Positions 50,471 to 60,500 of a DNA stretch of 64,000 nucleotides are shown here, one piece after another. The notes beneath the pieces are model-generated. The model was not told where the DNA came from. It worked only from the letters and a program-made list of their open reading frames with translations, and ran no database searches. The stretch is taken from the NCBI GenBank assembly GCA_944548615.1, contig OX155960.1, forward strand, positions 11,966,365-12,030,364, written 5' to 3'. Within the stretch, counting starts at the first letter, position 1, and each line of letters begins with the position of its first letter. This DNA is from Micropterix aruncella. Taxonomy: Eukaryota; Arthropoda; Insecta; Lepidoptera; Micropterigidae. The translations under genes were made by a program, and so were the position numbers.

Positions 50471-51160
50471 GTCAGTACTTATTATACTACACGGGAGATA
50501 GAATGACTATACGTTAAAACTTCCTGAGGTGACGGGCTCGCCCGTTGTAGTTGACGACTCTATTCGACCATTCGGCTACCCGATACCAGGAGATAGTTTG
50601 ATACCAGGAAAAAAATTGGCAGTAACTGATAGCGAAGGCGCATGGTCTGCCCGGTGAGTCAACTGCCCGGTGCGTCTTCTACGCTCATCCCGCGGCTGAA
50701 AGAACGATCACACATCGTTATACCAGCCTGGGGTGACGGGTTCGCCCGTTGTAGTCGACAACCCAAGTTGTTAGTCAGAGTGTACAGTCGATCGGCTTAT
50801 GCCGCACGGTGCGCAGACCGTCCAGGAGCGCCAGAAGTTCGATTCCTAAGGGAAACTGACCATAAGGCCAGAGTCCTACCCGGGCTCGCACTTCATGCGT
50901 GGAGGCCGTCGGATAGGTGTCGACCCGTGAGTGTGACCAACCCTGAACAGAATGGGTCTTCGTGGTCACCTCAGCAAGGGCCCATTAACTCCCTCAACGG
51001 TCAACAGCGGAGAGACCGGACTATTCTTCTAAGGTTGGTCAGATTATCAAAGATCCGCCTAAGCAGTATTTTGTTTTATTTTTCAGATATCACAGTTGCG
51101 CGCTTGCCGTTCCACGTCTATGCAGCCCCCGTCTCGCTTTCATCGCCGAGCACTATAAGG
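50471..51160 (+). repeat. 689-bp repeat, second copy (hAT inserted at its end)
   Basis: The unit runs from 'gtcagtacttatta' to 'gcactataag'. It contains two related hairpins: ACGGG-CTCG-CCCGT near 50532 and ACGGG-TTCG-CCCGT near 50736, each followed by 'ttgtagt.gac', so the unit has an internal duplication. A 173-codon frame (50642-51163) spans the unit but crosses the predicted intron and ends inside the hAT element, so it is unlikely to be a protein as written. The distance from 'cgttatacc' at 50716 to the next at 52178 is 1462 bp, equal to 689 plus 773 for the hAT element and its target duplication. Confidence 0.88.
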
Positions 51161-51925
51161 TAGTGATGGGCGTGATTCTCAATTTTAAATCACGCAACAA
51201 TCACGTTACTGGTATTTTTTCACGCGTGATAATAACTGCTACTCGTGATTTTCGTGATTGTACTGAAATGTACTGTGAAACGTTAAGTAACAAAGTTTCG
51301 TCAATGTGATAACTGATAACAGAAACGCGCATTATATTTGCTTAATATTTATTAGTAATTAGAAGAATTAGCGTTCAGAAAGATTATCTCTCTTGCTCTT
51401 TTGGTGCTAAGCCGAGTTTGTCTTTCTGAAATAATGTTATTTTATTGCTTTAACAAATCATGAGCAAACTCATTTACACGAACGATTACGACACGAGCGA
51501 TAACAGTGTCCAAATCCATGCGACAACAGTGTCCAAATTCACGTTACGTACGAAATGAACGCGCCACTCATCAGTCATCGTCCAGCCGGCGCGGGCGTTC
51601 GCCCAGAACGAACGGCAAATCACTGATCCACTGATCGCCGATCACATCAAGAATGAACGAAACCAAATGAACGGTTCAATTCACCGATCATCGTTCAGTG
51701 GCGCGCCGCGCGGTCGTTCGACGGCGTTCAGTGAGAACGGCCAATCACTGATCATATAATCACGCGTGATCGGTCGCGTCGTAGCGGCGCCGAGTGATGG
51801 CAACGCGGTGCTGTTCGTAGCCGTGATTCAAATAGCATGTTCTTTCAAATTCTCGTAACGCGTTCTTCGTGATTGCAAATATCACACGTTATTGTTATTG
51901 CTATTCGTGATCACACCCATCACTA
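51161..51925 (+). mobile_element. Non-autonomous hAT element (MITE) with 8-bp target duplication
   Basis: The terminal inverted repeats are TAGTGATGGGCGTGAT at the left and, read on the opposite strand, TAGTGATGGGTGTGAT at the right, with one mismatch in 16. The 8-bp direct repeat CTATAAGG flanks the element at 51153-51160 and 51926-51933. The sibling repeat copies at about 50463 and 52614 carry CTATAAGG only once and serve as empty sites. An 8-bp duplication and a TAGTGATGG-like end are diagnostic of hAT transposons. The 765-bp interior has no transposase ORF; it is rich in GATCA/TGATC, CACGCGTGAT and GAACGAACGG sub-repeats. It was presumably mobilised by a transposase encoded elsewhere. Confidence 0.95.
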
Positions 51926-51933
51926 CTATAAGG

Positions 51934-52621
51934 TCAGTACTTATTATACTACACGGGAGATAGAATGACTATACGTTAAAACTTCCTGAGGTGACGGGCT
52001 CGCCCGTTGTAGTTGACGACTCTATTCGACCATTCGGCTACCCGATACCAGGAGATAGTTTGATACCAGGAAAAAATTTGGCAGTAACTGATAGCGAAGG
52101 CGCATGGTCTGCCCGCTGAGTCAACTGCCCGGTGCGTCTTCTACGCTCATCCCGCGGCTGAAAGAACGATCACACATCGTTATACCAGCCTGGGGTGACG
52201 GGTTCGCCCGTTGTAGTCGACAACCCAAGTTGTTAGTCAGAGTGCACAGTCGATCGGCTTATGCCGCACGGTGCGCAGACCGTCCAGGAGCGCCAGAAGT
52301 TCGATTCCTAAGGGAAACTGACCATAAGGCCAGAGTCCTACCCGGGCTCGCACTTCATGCGTGGAGGCCGTCGGATAGGTGTCGACCCGTGAGTGTGACC
52401 AACCCTGAACAGAATGGGTCTTCGTGGTCACCTCAGCTAGGGCCCATTAACTCCCTCAACGGTCAACAGCGGAGAGACCGGACTATTCTTCTAAGGTTGG
52501 TCAGATTATCAAAGATCCGCCTAAGCAGTGTTTTGTTTTATTTTTCAGATATCACAGTTGCGCGCTTACCGTTCCACGTCTATGCAGCCCCCGTCTCGCT
52601 TTCATCGCCGAGCACTATAAG
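51934..52621 (+). repeat. 689-bp repeat, third copy (intact)
   Basis: This is the full unit between two AAG/GTCAGT boundaries, nearly identical to the second copy with scattered point changes (cagctaggg for cagcaaggg, cagtgtttt for cagtatttt, ccgctgagtc for ccggtgagtc). It carries both TTCG/CTCG-loop hairpins, the mini-intron signals and the 73-bp candidate exon. A 182-codon plus-strand frame (52104-52652) reads through the whole unit into the next copy, which is what an open tandem repeat gives and is weak evidence for coding. Confidence 0.9.
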
Positions 52622-52911
52622 GTCAGTACTTATTATACTACACGGGAGATAGAATGACTATACGTTAAAACTTCCTGAGGTGACGGGCTCGCCCGTTGTA
52701 GTTGACGACTCTATTCGACCATTCGGCTACCCGATACCAGGAGATAGTTTGATACCAGGAAAAAATTTGGCAGTAACTGATAGCGAAGGCGCATGGTCTG
52801 CCCGCTGAGTCAACTGCCCGGTGCGTCTTCTACGCTCATCCCGCGGCTGAAAGAACGATCACATATCGTTATACCAGCCTGGGGTGACGGGTTCGCCCGT
52901 TGTAGTCGACA
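52622..52911 (+). repeat. 689-bp repeat, fourth copy (truncated)
   Basis: It follows the third copy without a gap and stops at 'gttgtagtcgac' (52911), where the unit would continue 'aacccaag' but the sequence changes to 'accgtccaac'. The array therefore ends at a precise internal point just after the second hairpin. Confidence 0.9.
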
Positions 52912-53188
52912 CCGTCCAACTATGCAGCTTTCCGGTAGCGAACGCTTTCGTTTAGCTCGGGCCAAAAGATCAATTGTAGGTAAACTCGCATCGCAGGTGA
53001 ACAATTATTTTGACACGTCCAAGAGCAGCGGTTTTTAGCCGTCAATTGTACACGACGAAAATGTAATATAATGTATTTTTCAAATCTAAACTAACATAAA
53101 GATTGCTAAGATGAATAAATGAATTAATGAAAATCTCTTTATTGCACAATAAAAAATAAAGTACAATGGCGGACGTATTGCTACATTA
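52912..53188 (+). other. Unrecognised segment with polyadenylation-like signals
   Basis: It begins abruptly after the truncated repeat with moderately GC-rich sequence open for about 42 codons in frame with the repeat (…FRLARAKRSIVGKLASQVNN…, stop at 53036-53038). It becomes AT-rich and holds several AATAAA-type signals (about 53113-53155), including a short palindrome TTATTGCACAATAA. It could be the 3' end of a transcribed gene or element whose upstream part is the 689-bp repeat. The product is unknown. Confidence 0.4.
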
Positions 53189-53280
53189 CAATATCTTCCA
53201 GTCAACCAACACAATATCTTCCAGTCAACCAACCCAATATCTTCCAGTCAACCAACTCAATATCTTCCAGTCAACCGACA
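53189..53280 (+). repeat. 23-bp minisatellite, four copies
   Basis: Units of 'caatatcttccagtcaacc' plus four bases start at 53189, 53212, 53235 and 53258. They differ mainly at the last base of the unit (a, c or t); the fourth diverges at its end (ccgac). Confidence 0.95.
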
Positions 53281-53320
53281 GGTGACTTTTTTGATCATTT
53301 TAAAAAACTGACCAAATTTT

Positions 53321-53380
53321 TTGTCGCTTGGTTGCCGAAAACTGTAAATAATCAACAAAATATAAAATACCAAGCGACAA
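53321..53380. repeat. 12-bp perfect inverted repeat with ~36-bp spacer
   Basis: TTGTCGCTTGGT (53321-53332) and ACCAAGCGACAA (53369-53380) are exact reverse complements, extended by T-rich and A-rich flanks. They could be the termini of a tiny deleted transposon or a structured RNA; no target duplication is evident. Confidence 0.7.
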
Positions 53381-53802
53381 CAAAAACTACCCCAGCAGTT
53401 TGAGAGTGGGACTAATCGACGCAGGATTTTTTTATGATTCTAGTGATATATATAACTCAATATCGCCCAAATTGTCGTTTAGTAAATTTTTCCTTTTCAC
53501 CGTCGATGTATTTATTTTAACCTATTGATATTTGGACATTTAGACAACTACTTACTTAATATTTTTAGATTGAGGTACCCTATGACACTCGGGATGACAT
53601 AACGATTCTAGTAATATTTCTAGCAGATCTATTCTAGCAGATTTTTAAATTGGTCTTAAGTGTTTAGAAGTTATGATGGAATAAAGAAACGGAAATTTGT
53701 GGTCAGGGGGAATTTTCGATCACTACAACAGAATTAGGTTTTTGAAATTGAATTGAAATTTAGACAGGACGTGAGAACTAATAATATTGTTTTAATTTTC
53801 AG
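53381..53802. other. AT-rich DNA, nothing recognised
   Basis: There is no ORF, repeat or hairpin of note apart from a short local duplication of 'tctagcagat' near 53620-53641. The right end carries the pyrimidine-rich tract leading to the candidate 3' splice site at 53802. Confidence 0.5.
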
Positions 53803-54114
53803 ACGACCTATAGCGGCGGCGGGGCGAGTAGCGGGCGGCGGACGCGGGAGATCCGGCGCGCGGCGTAGAGCGACGGGCGGCGTTTTGTTATTACTGTTTT
53901 ATATAGAATAACGACGTTTCACTCGAAATTTTGTTGAATTACAAGGAATTTTGATGAAACTCCATTACTCGATTATATGTATCATTATATTTCAACGATG
54001 TAACGTGATGTGTGTTATGCACTTTTTTTTGTGATACATTATAAGTTTTTATCAAATGTGGCAATTTTTAAACGTGCATGTACTATTTTGTACTGGAAAT
54101 TTAGTACCAATAAA
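53803..54114 (+). other. Candidate terminal exon with GC-rich start and polyA signal
   Basis: 'ttttaattttcag' ends at 53802 and is followed by an 80-bp stretch of very high GC content inside AT-rich DNA. Frame 1 reads a Gly/Ser/Arg-rich peptide (TTYSGGGASSGRRTREIR...) to TAG at 53866-53868. Frame 2 stays open about 35 codons to a TAA near 53910. AATAAA occurs at 54109-54114. A splice acceptor, GC-rich codons, a stop and a polyA signal together resemble a last exon of a host gene or of a captured gene fragment. No homologue is recognised, and the GC patch could also be a repeat remnant. Confidence 0.3.
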
Positions 54115-54342
54115 AAAAAATTAAAGCATAAGTCGCATAAAAAATAAATGATAAAATCCAATCTCTTATATTTTTCTATGTTTCTTTTGTATATAAAGAA
54201 ACGAATAATTGTATACCTAATATACCAACTGATGAAAGTTTTTATTTTAGTCGGTACAATTGTTTTGTTTATTTTTATGACATGTTTGTTTTATTTTTAT
54301 CAAATGACTGTTACTGTAAAATTTTGTACTGGAAATTTAGTA
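54085..54342 (+). repeat. Direct repeat flanking an AT-rich segment
   Basis: A 22-bp sequence (begins attttgtactgg, ends tttagta) occurs at 54085-54106 and 54321-54342, each followed within a few bases by an A8-A9 tract. The 236-bp offset and the A tracts suggest a local duplication or retroposed 3' ends. The interval has a 72-codon AT-rich frame (54148-54366) judged not to be a gene. Confidence 0.75.
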
Positions 54343-54396
54343 AATAAAAAAAAATTGGTTTCTTGAGTTTTCTTCTAGAAAATTTTAATAATAATA

Positions 54397-54579
54397 ATTA
54401 TACAAAAGTTGTTAAAAAACGAATATACCGCGTGAAGTTTGTAGCACCCGACGTTTCGGCGATGTTGCAGCGGCCGCTGCCCAGTCTACTCGGGACAACG
54501 GCTGCTGCAACGTCGCCGAAACGTCGGGTGCTACAAACTTCACGCGGTAAATTCGTTTTTTAACCACTTTGTATAATGC
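54397..54579. repeat. Foldback element 1
   Basis: Long inverted repeat centred near 54488. The left arm holds 'tacaaaagttgttaaaaaac', 'taccgcgtgaagtttgtagc' and 'acccgacgtttcggcga'; the right arm is their near-perfect reverse complement ending 'ttttttaaccactttgta'. The loop holds 'ccagtctac'. A GGCCGC sequence lies at the apex of the left arm. Predicted to form a very stable hairpin of about 85 bp. I see no protein-coding potential. Confidence 0.93.
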
Positions 54580-54862
54580 CTTTGCCATTATTATGAAATC
54601 AAAAACTTAACGCGTTTTTTTGACATTATAAATAGCTTTATAAACGAATTTACCGCGTGAAGTTTGTAGCACCCGACGTTTCGGCGATGTTGCAGCGGCC
54701 GCTGTCCAGTCTACCCTGGACAACGGCGGCTGCAACGTCGCCGAAACGTCGGGTGCCACAAAGTTCACGCGGTAAATTCGTTTATAAAGCTATTTATAAT
54801 GTCAAACAACCGCGATAATCTTTTTCATAATAATTGCAAAGGCATGATACAAATGTGGTTAA
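54556..54862. repeat. Foldback element 2: ~300-bp palindrome
   Basis: The core hairpin repeats the arms of element 1 (cacccgacgtttcggcga and its complement around 'ccagtctaccctgg'). The palindrome extends outward through 'agctttataaacgaattt', 'gacattata', 'ttattatgaaa' and 'tgcctttgc' to 'aaccac.tttgtat' on both sides. Arms mismatch at only scattered positions. Its outer arms overlap the right flank of element 1 and the left flank of element 3, so the three foldbacks interlock. Confidence 0.92.
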
Positions 54863-55060
54863 AAAACGAATTTACCACGTAAAGTTTGGACACCAACGTT
54901 TCGGCGACGTTGCAGCCGCCGCTGTCCAGTCTACCCTGGGCAACGTCGCCGAAACGTCGGGTGCTACACACTTCACGCGGTAAATTTGTTTATAAAGCTA
55001 TAATGTGAAGCAACCGCGATAGTCTGATTTCATAATAATTGCAAAGGCATACAAAAGTGG
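54840..55060. repeat. Foldback element 3
   Basis: The inverted repeat is centred near 54927 with the same core ('gtttcggcgacgttgcag' and 'caacgtcgccgaaac'). The left arm is more diverged ('ggacaccaacg' for 'gcacccgacg'), and the right arm is several bases shorter at the apex. The outer right flank reads 'aattgcaaaggcatacaaaa', as in the others. Confidence 0.88.
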
Positions 55061-55436
55061 TTAGAAGTTTTTCGAATGTATTGAAAACTTCACGCTTATT
55101 AGATGTCCAATAACTAATTATTATACTCCAGTCACATTTCATAGAAGAAACTAGAAAATCACACTCCGAATTTGCCTAAACAAATAACAACGCACCGCGG
55201 CGATATTGCATAGACAGGCGCGCTGCCTAATTTTATCGATATTCGCGAAATCGCGGGGTGCGCATACCTATTTGTTTACGTAATTAGTATGGAAGAATTA
55301 CCATATTTTGAGTGTGATTTCCTATAGTTTTTCTATGAAATGTGACTCTTTAGAGTATAATTAGTTATTAGACATATAATAAGCACATAATAACACAATA
55401 TATTTGAAAAACTTTATCCACTTTTGTATTATGACC
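55047..55436. repeat. Diverged ~390-bp palindrome (foldback 4)
   Basis: The left arm begins 'ggcatacaaaagtgg' and the right arm ends 'ccacttttgtattatgacc'. Between them 'ccaataactaatta', 'gtcacatttcatag', 'aaatcacactc' and 'aaacaaata' reappear as reverse complements. The centre near 55243 contains 'cgatattcgcgaaatcgcg'. The outer ends share 'acaaaagtgg' with foldbacks 1-3, but the arms are otherwise different and older. This may be a separate family whose ends seeded the cluster. Confidence 0.82.
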
Positions 55437-56045
55437 TGTCAAAATTAATACCAAATTTTCGTCACCGACTCGCAAAAGTTTGGATTTTTCTGTAATATCA
55501 GACAAAGTTGAAAGGTCTGGTATGATTTTATAAGAAGTGTAGTGTAGTGGAAAAGTTATTATGAAAGAATTTCATATAAATAAAGTCCCTAGGTAGTCAG
55601 AAATACAAAATTTAAAAAAAAAATTTTACGAGGAGACATCAAATTTTTCTTGGTTATTATGACTGAAAAACTAAATATTTTTGTATGCAAAGAAGTAAAA
55701 CAAAATAATGGTTTTGGTAAAGCATTTAATAAAGAACATAACTGTAAATACAATTTCCGCATAGACTTTCGTATTTTGTGATAAAAACATCGAAATGATA
55801 AATAGGCGAGTTTTTTCACTTCGCCATATTTGTAATTTGTCGCCATTATTATGTTAATTGATTTACGAGATAAGGTTATAATGTTTTATATGTCAAATTT
55901 CAATGCGATCATTTTACAGTTCTTCTTTTTATGATCCGTATAGTGGTTTACAAGTTATGGTCGTTTTTATCAAGGTCGTCGATTTTGCGCGCGAAAAGGT
56001 CGCGCGCGAATGGGACGGCTGAATTTTATTCCGCGAGGAGAGGGG
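55437..56045. other. AT-rich DNA with a CGCG-rich patch
   Basis: No gene is recognised. The 85-codon minus-strand frame at 55589-55846 is Lys/Phe-rich, AT-driven and has no motif. A short repeat of GCGCGCGAA occurs twice at about 55986-56010, unusual in this AT-rich context. 'gtagtgtagtgg' at about 55540 is a small direct repeat. Confidence 0.5.
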
Positions 56046-57527
56046 TTAAGTAAGTAAAGTGTAATTACCGCTAATTCATTCTGCGATTATGAATATCCGT
56101 ATAATATATAAATTGTTTACCAATATTTTTATACTATTTAAAAACAAAAAATATTAAATAAAACAACATCCTGAAACAATTCTTCCACCCTCTGTCACGT
56201 GGTGATTTGACTGCCGAAAAGAAGATTGGAATCGGTGAAGTGGTTCCGGAGTTAAGGCCGTAAATTTTTTGTCGAAAACAGGTGATTTAGTGAAAAATTT
56301 GGTAAAAGCGGAAATCGTCGATAGCTCCTAAACGGTAAGAGATATCGCGATTCTGACAGAATCTAATGTTTAAAAATTTTATTTTTTTTAAGACAGATCC
56401 CAATCGGTGGTAGGCCGATGAATTTTCGTCGGAAACAAGTGGTTTCGTGAAAATTTTGGAAAAAGAGAAAATCGACGATATCTCCTAAACGGTAAGAGAT
56501 ATCACGATTCTGACAAAATTTTGGCCCCTACCCGTGAAAAATTTGGAAAAGAGAAAATCGACGATATCTCCTAAACGGTAAGAGATATCACGATTCAGAA
56601 AAATTTTTGGCCCCTACCCCACAAAAAAAAATAATTTTTAAATTTGACAGTTTTTTCGAAATTTAAGTAAGTAAAGTATAATTACCGCTAATTCATTCTG
56701 CGATTATGAATATCCGTATAATATATAAATTGTTTACCAATATTTTTATACTATTTAAAAACAAAAAATAAAACAACATCCTGAAACAATTCTTCCACCC
56801 TCTGTCACGTGGGGATTTGACTGCCGAAAAGAAGATTGGAATCGGTGGAGTGGTTCCGGAGTTAAGGCCGTTAAATTTTCGTCGAAAACAGGTGATTTAG
56901 TGAAAAATTTGGTAAAAGAGAAAATCGACGATATCTCCTAAACGGTAAGAGATATCACGATTCTGACAAAAATTTGAACCCTACCCCACAAAAAAAAAAA
57001 AATCAAATTTGACAGTTTTTTTCGAAATGTAAGTAAAGTGTAATTACCGCTAATTCATTCGGCGATTATGAATACCCGCCTAATATATAAATTGTTTACC
57101 AATATTTTTACACTATTTAGAAACAAAAAATATTCAATAAAACAACATCCTGAAACAATTCTGCCACCGTCTGTCAGGTGGTGATTCGACTGCCGAAATG
57201 AAGATTGGAATCGGTGCAGTCGTTCCGGAGTAATTACCGTTAAATTTTCGTCGACAGATCCCAATTGGTGCTAGGCCGATGAATTGTCGTCGGAAACCAG
57301 TGGTTTCGTGAAAAAAATTGGAAAAAGAGAAAATCGACGATATCTCCTAAACGATAAGAGATATCACGATTCTGACAACATTTTGGGCACACAAAAAAAA
57401 AACAAATTTGACAGTTTTTTCGAAATTTAAGTAAGTAAAGTGTAATTACCGCTAATTCATTCGGCGATTATGAATATCGGCATAGTATATAAGTGTTTAC
57501 CCATATTTTTATACTATTTAAAAAACC
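56046..57527 (+). repeat. Family 2 repeats, plus-oriented arm
   Basis: At least three partial copies share the landmarks listed for 48498-49379, with 'aatatccg' landmarks near 56085, 56705 and 57070 (here aatacccg) and a fourth near 57465. The hairpin GATATCTC...GAGATATC recurs. Indels are frequent, mostly in A tracts, so copies are considerably older than the young satellite monomers. The arm ends in 'gtttacccatatttttatac' (57495-57514), which meets its reverse complement 26 bp later. Confidence 0.88.
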
Positions 57528-60500
57528 GGTAGGGTATATAGTATAAAAATATTGGTAAACAATGTATATACTAGGCGGATATTCATAATCGCCGAATGAA
57601 TTAGCGGTAATTACACTTTACTTATTTAAATTTAGAAAAAACTGTCAAAATTTGAAAATTATTTTGTTTTGTGGGGTAGGGGCCAAAATTTTGTCAGAAT
57701 CGTGATATCTCTTACCGTTTAGGAGATATCGTCGATTTTCTCTTTTTCCAAATTTTTTCACGAAACCACTGGTTTCCGACGAAAATTCATCGGCCTAGCA
57801 CCACTTGGGATCTTTCTTAAAACAAAATTTTTTGAAACATTAGATTCTCTCAGAATCGCGATATCTCCTACCGTTTTGGAGCTATCGACGATTTTCTCTT
57901 TTACCAAATTTTTACAAAATCACCTGATTTCGTAGGAAAATTTAACGGCCTTAACTCCGGAACCACTGCACCAATTCCAATCTTCTTTTCGGCAGTCGAA
58001 TCACCACGTGACAGACGGTGGCAGAATTGTTTCAGGATGTTGTTTTATTAAACATTTTTTGATTTTTAATAGTATAAAAGTATTGGTAAAAAATGTATAT
58101 ACTTACTCGGCGGATATTCATAATCGCCGAATGAATTAGCGGTAATTACACTTAAATTTCGAAAAAACTGTCAAATTTGAAAATAATTTTTTTTTGTGGT
58201 GTAGGGGCCAAAATTTTGTCAGAATCGTGATATCTCTTAGCGTTTAGGAGATATCGTCGATTTTCTCTTTTTCCAAAATTTTTCACGAAACCACTGGTTT
58301 CCGACGAAAATTCATTGGCCTAGCACCAATTAGGATCTGTCTTAAAAAAAAAATTTTTGAAACATTAGATTCTGTCAGAATCGCGATATCGCGATCTGTC
58401 TTAAAAAAAATAAAATTTTGAAACATTAGATTCTCTCAGAATCGCGATATCTTTTACCGTTTTGGAGCTAACGACGATTTTCTCTTTTACCAATTTTTTA
58501 CAAAATCACCTAATTTCGTAGGAAAATTTAACTCCGGAACCATTGCACTAATTCCAATCATATTTTCGGCAGTCGAATCACCACGTGACAGACGGTGGCA
58601 GAATTGTTTCAGGATGTTGTTTTATTTAATATTTTTGGTTTTTAAATAGTATAAAAATATTGGTAAACAATGTATATACTAGGCGGATATTCATAACCGC
58701 CGAATGAATTAGCGGTAATTACACTTTACTTACTTAAATTTCGAAAAAACTATCAAAATTTGAAAATTATTTTGTTTTGTGGGGTAGGGGCCAAAATTTT
58801 GTCAGAATCGTGATATCTCTTACCGTTTAGGAGATATCGTCGATTTTCTCTTTTTCCAAAATTTTTCACGAATTTTTCACGAAAAATTCATTGGCCTAGC
58901 ACCAATTAGGATCTGTCTTAAAAAAAAAAATTTTTTGAAACATTAGATTCTGTCAGAATCGCGATATGTCTTACCGTTTTGGAGCTATCGACGATTTTCT
59001 CTTTTACCAAATTTCTCACTAAATCACCTGTTTTCGACGAAAATTTAACGGCCTTAACTCCGGGACCACTACACCGATTCCAATCTTCTTTTCGGCAGTC
59101 GAATCACCACGTGACAGACGGTGGCAGAATTTTTTCAGGATGTTGTTTTATTTAATATTTTTTGTTTTTAAATATTATAAAAATATTGGTAATCAATTTA
59201 TATATTAGGCGGATATTCATAATCGCCGAATGAATTAGCGGTAATTACACTTTACTTACTTAAATTTCGAAAAAACTGTAAAAATTTGAAAATTATTTTG
59301 TTTTGTGGGGTAGGGGCCAAAATTTTGCCAGAATCGTGATATCTCTTACCGTTTAGGAGATATCGTGGATTTTTTCTTTTTCCAAATTTTTAACGAAACC
59401 ACTTGTTTCCGACGACAATTCATCGGCCTAGCACCAATTGGGATCTGTCTTAAAAAATATATTTTTTTTAAACATTAGATTCTGTCTGAATCGCGATATC
59501 TCTTACCGTTTTGGAGCTAACGACGATTTTCTCTTTTACCAAATTTTTACAAAATCACCTGATTTCGTAGGAAAATTTAACGGCCTTAACTCCGGAACCA
59601 TTGCACTAATTCCAATCATCTTTTCGGCAGTCGAATCACCATGTGACAGACGGTGGCAGAATTGTTTCAGGATGTTGTTTTATTTAATATTTTTGGTTTT
59701 TAAATAGTATAAAAATATTGGTAAACAATTTATATATTAGGCGGATATTCATAATCGCCGAATGAATTAGCGGTAATTACACTTTACTTACTTAAATTTC
59801 GAAAAAACTGTCAAATTTGAAAAGATTTTTTTTTGTTGTGTAGGGGCCAAAATTTTGTCAGAATCGTGATATCTCTTACCGTTTAGGAGATATCGTGAAT
59901 TTTCTCTTTTTCCAAATTTTTAACGAAACCACTTGTTTCCGACGAAAATTCATCGGCCTAGCACGAATTGGGATCTGACCTAAAAAAAAAAAATTTGAAA
60001 CACTAGATTCTGTCAGAATCGCGATATCTCTTACCGTTTTGGAGCTATCGACGATTTTCTTTTTTACCAAATTTCTCACTAAATCACCTGTTTTCGACGA
60101 AAATTTAACGGCCTTAACTCCGGGACCACTACACCGATTCCAATCTTCTTTTCGGCAGTCGAATCACCACGTGACAGACGGTGGCAGAATTGTTTCAGGA
60201 TGTTGTTTGATTTGATATTTTTGGTTTTTAAATAGTATAAAAATATTGGTAAACAATGTATATACTAGGCGGATATTCATAATCGCCGAATGAATTAGCG
60301 GTAATTACACTTTACTTACTTAAATTTCGAAAAAACTGTCAAAATTTTAAAAATATTTTGTTTTGTGGGGTAGGGGCCAAAATTTTGCCAGAATCGTGAT
60401 ATCTCTTACCGTTAAGGAGATATCGTGGATTTTCTCTTTTTCCAAATTTATAACGAAACCACTTGTTTCCGACGACATCTCATACTCCGGAACCACTCCA

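Noticed and set aside
51161..51925. Transposase gene inside the hAT element
   Set aside because: No open frame of useful length; the interior is made of short GATCA and CGTGAT repeats, so the element is non-autonomous.
50642..52652. 173- and 182-codon ORFs across the 689-bp repeat as intact proteins
   Set aside because: They read through the candidate mini-intron and across unit boundaries; one ends inside the hAT element. No domain is recognised. At most, short exon segments may be real.
54420..54560. Plus-strand ORF ending in foldback 1 (54363-54563)
   Set aside because: Its second half is the hairpin stem read through; coding is not needed to explain it.
55589..55846. 85-codon minus-strand ORF as a gene
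   Set aside because: Composition follows the AT-rich DNA (Lys, Phe, Leu), and there is no motif and no supporting signal.
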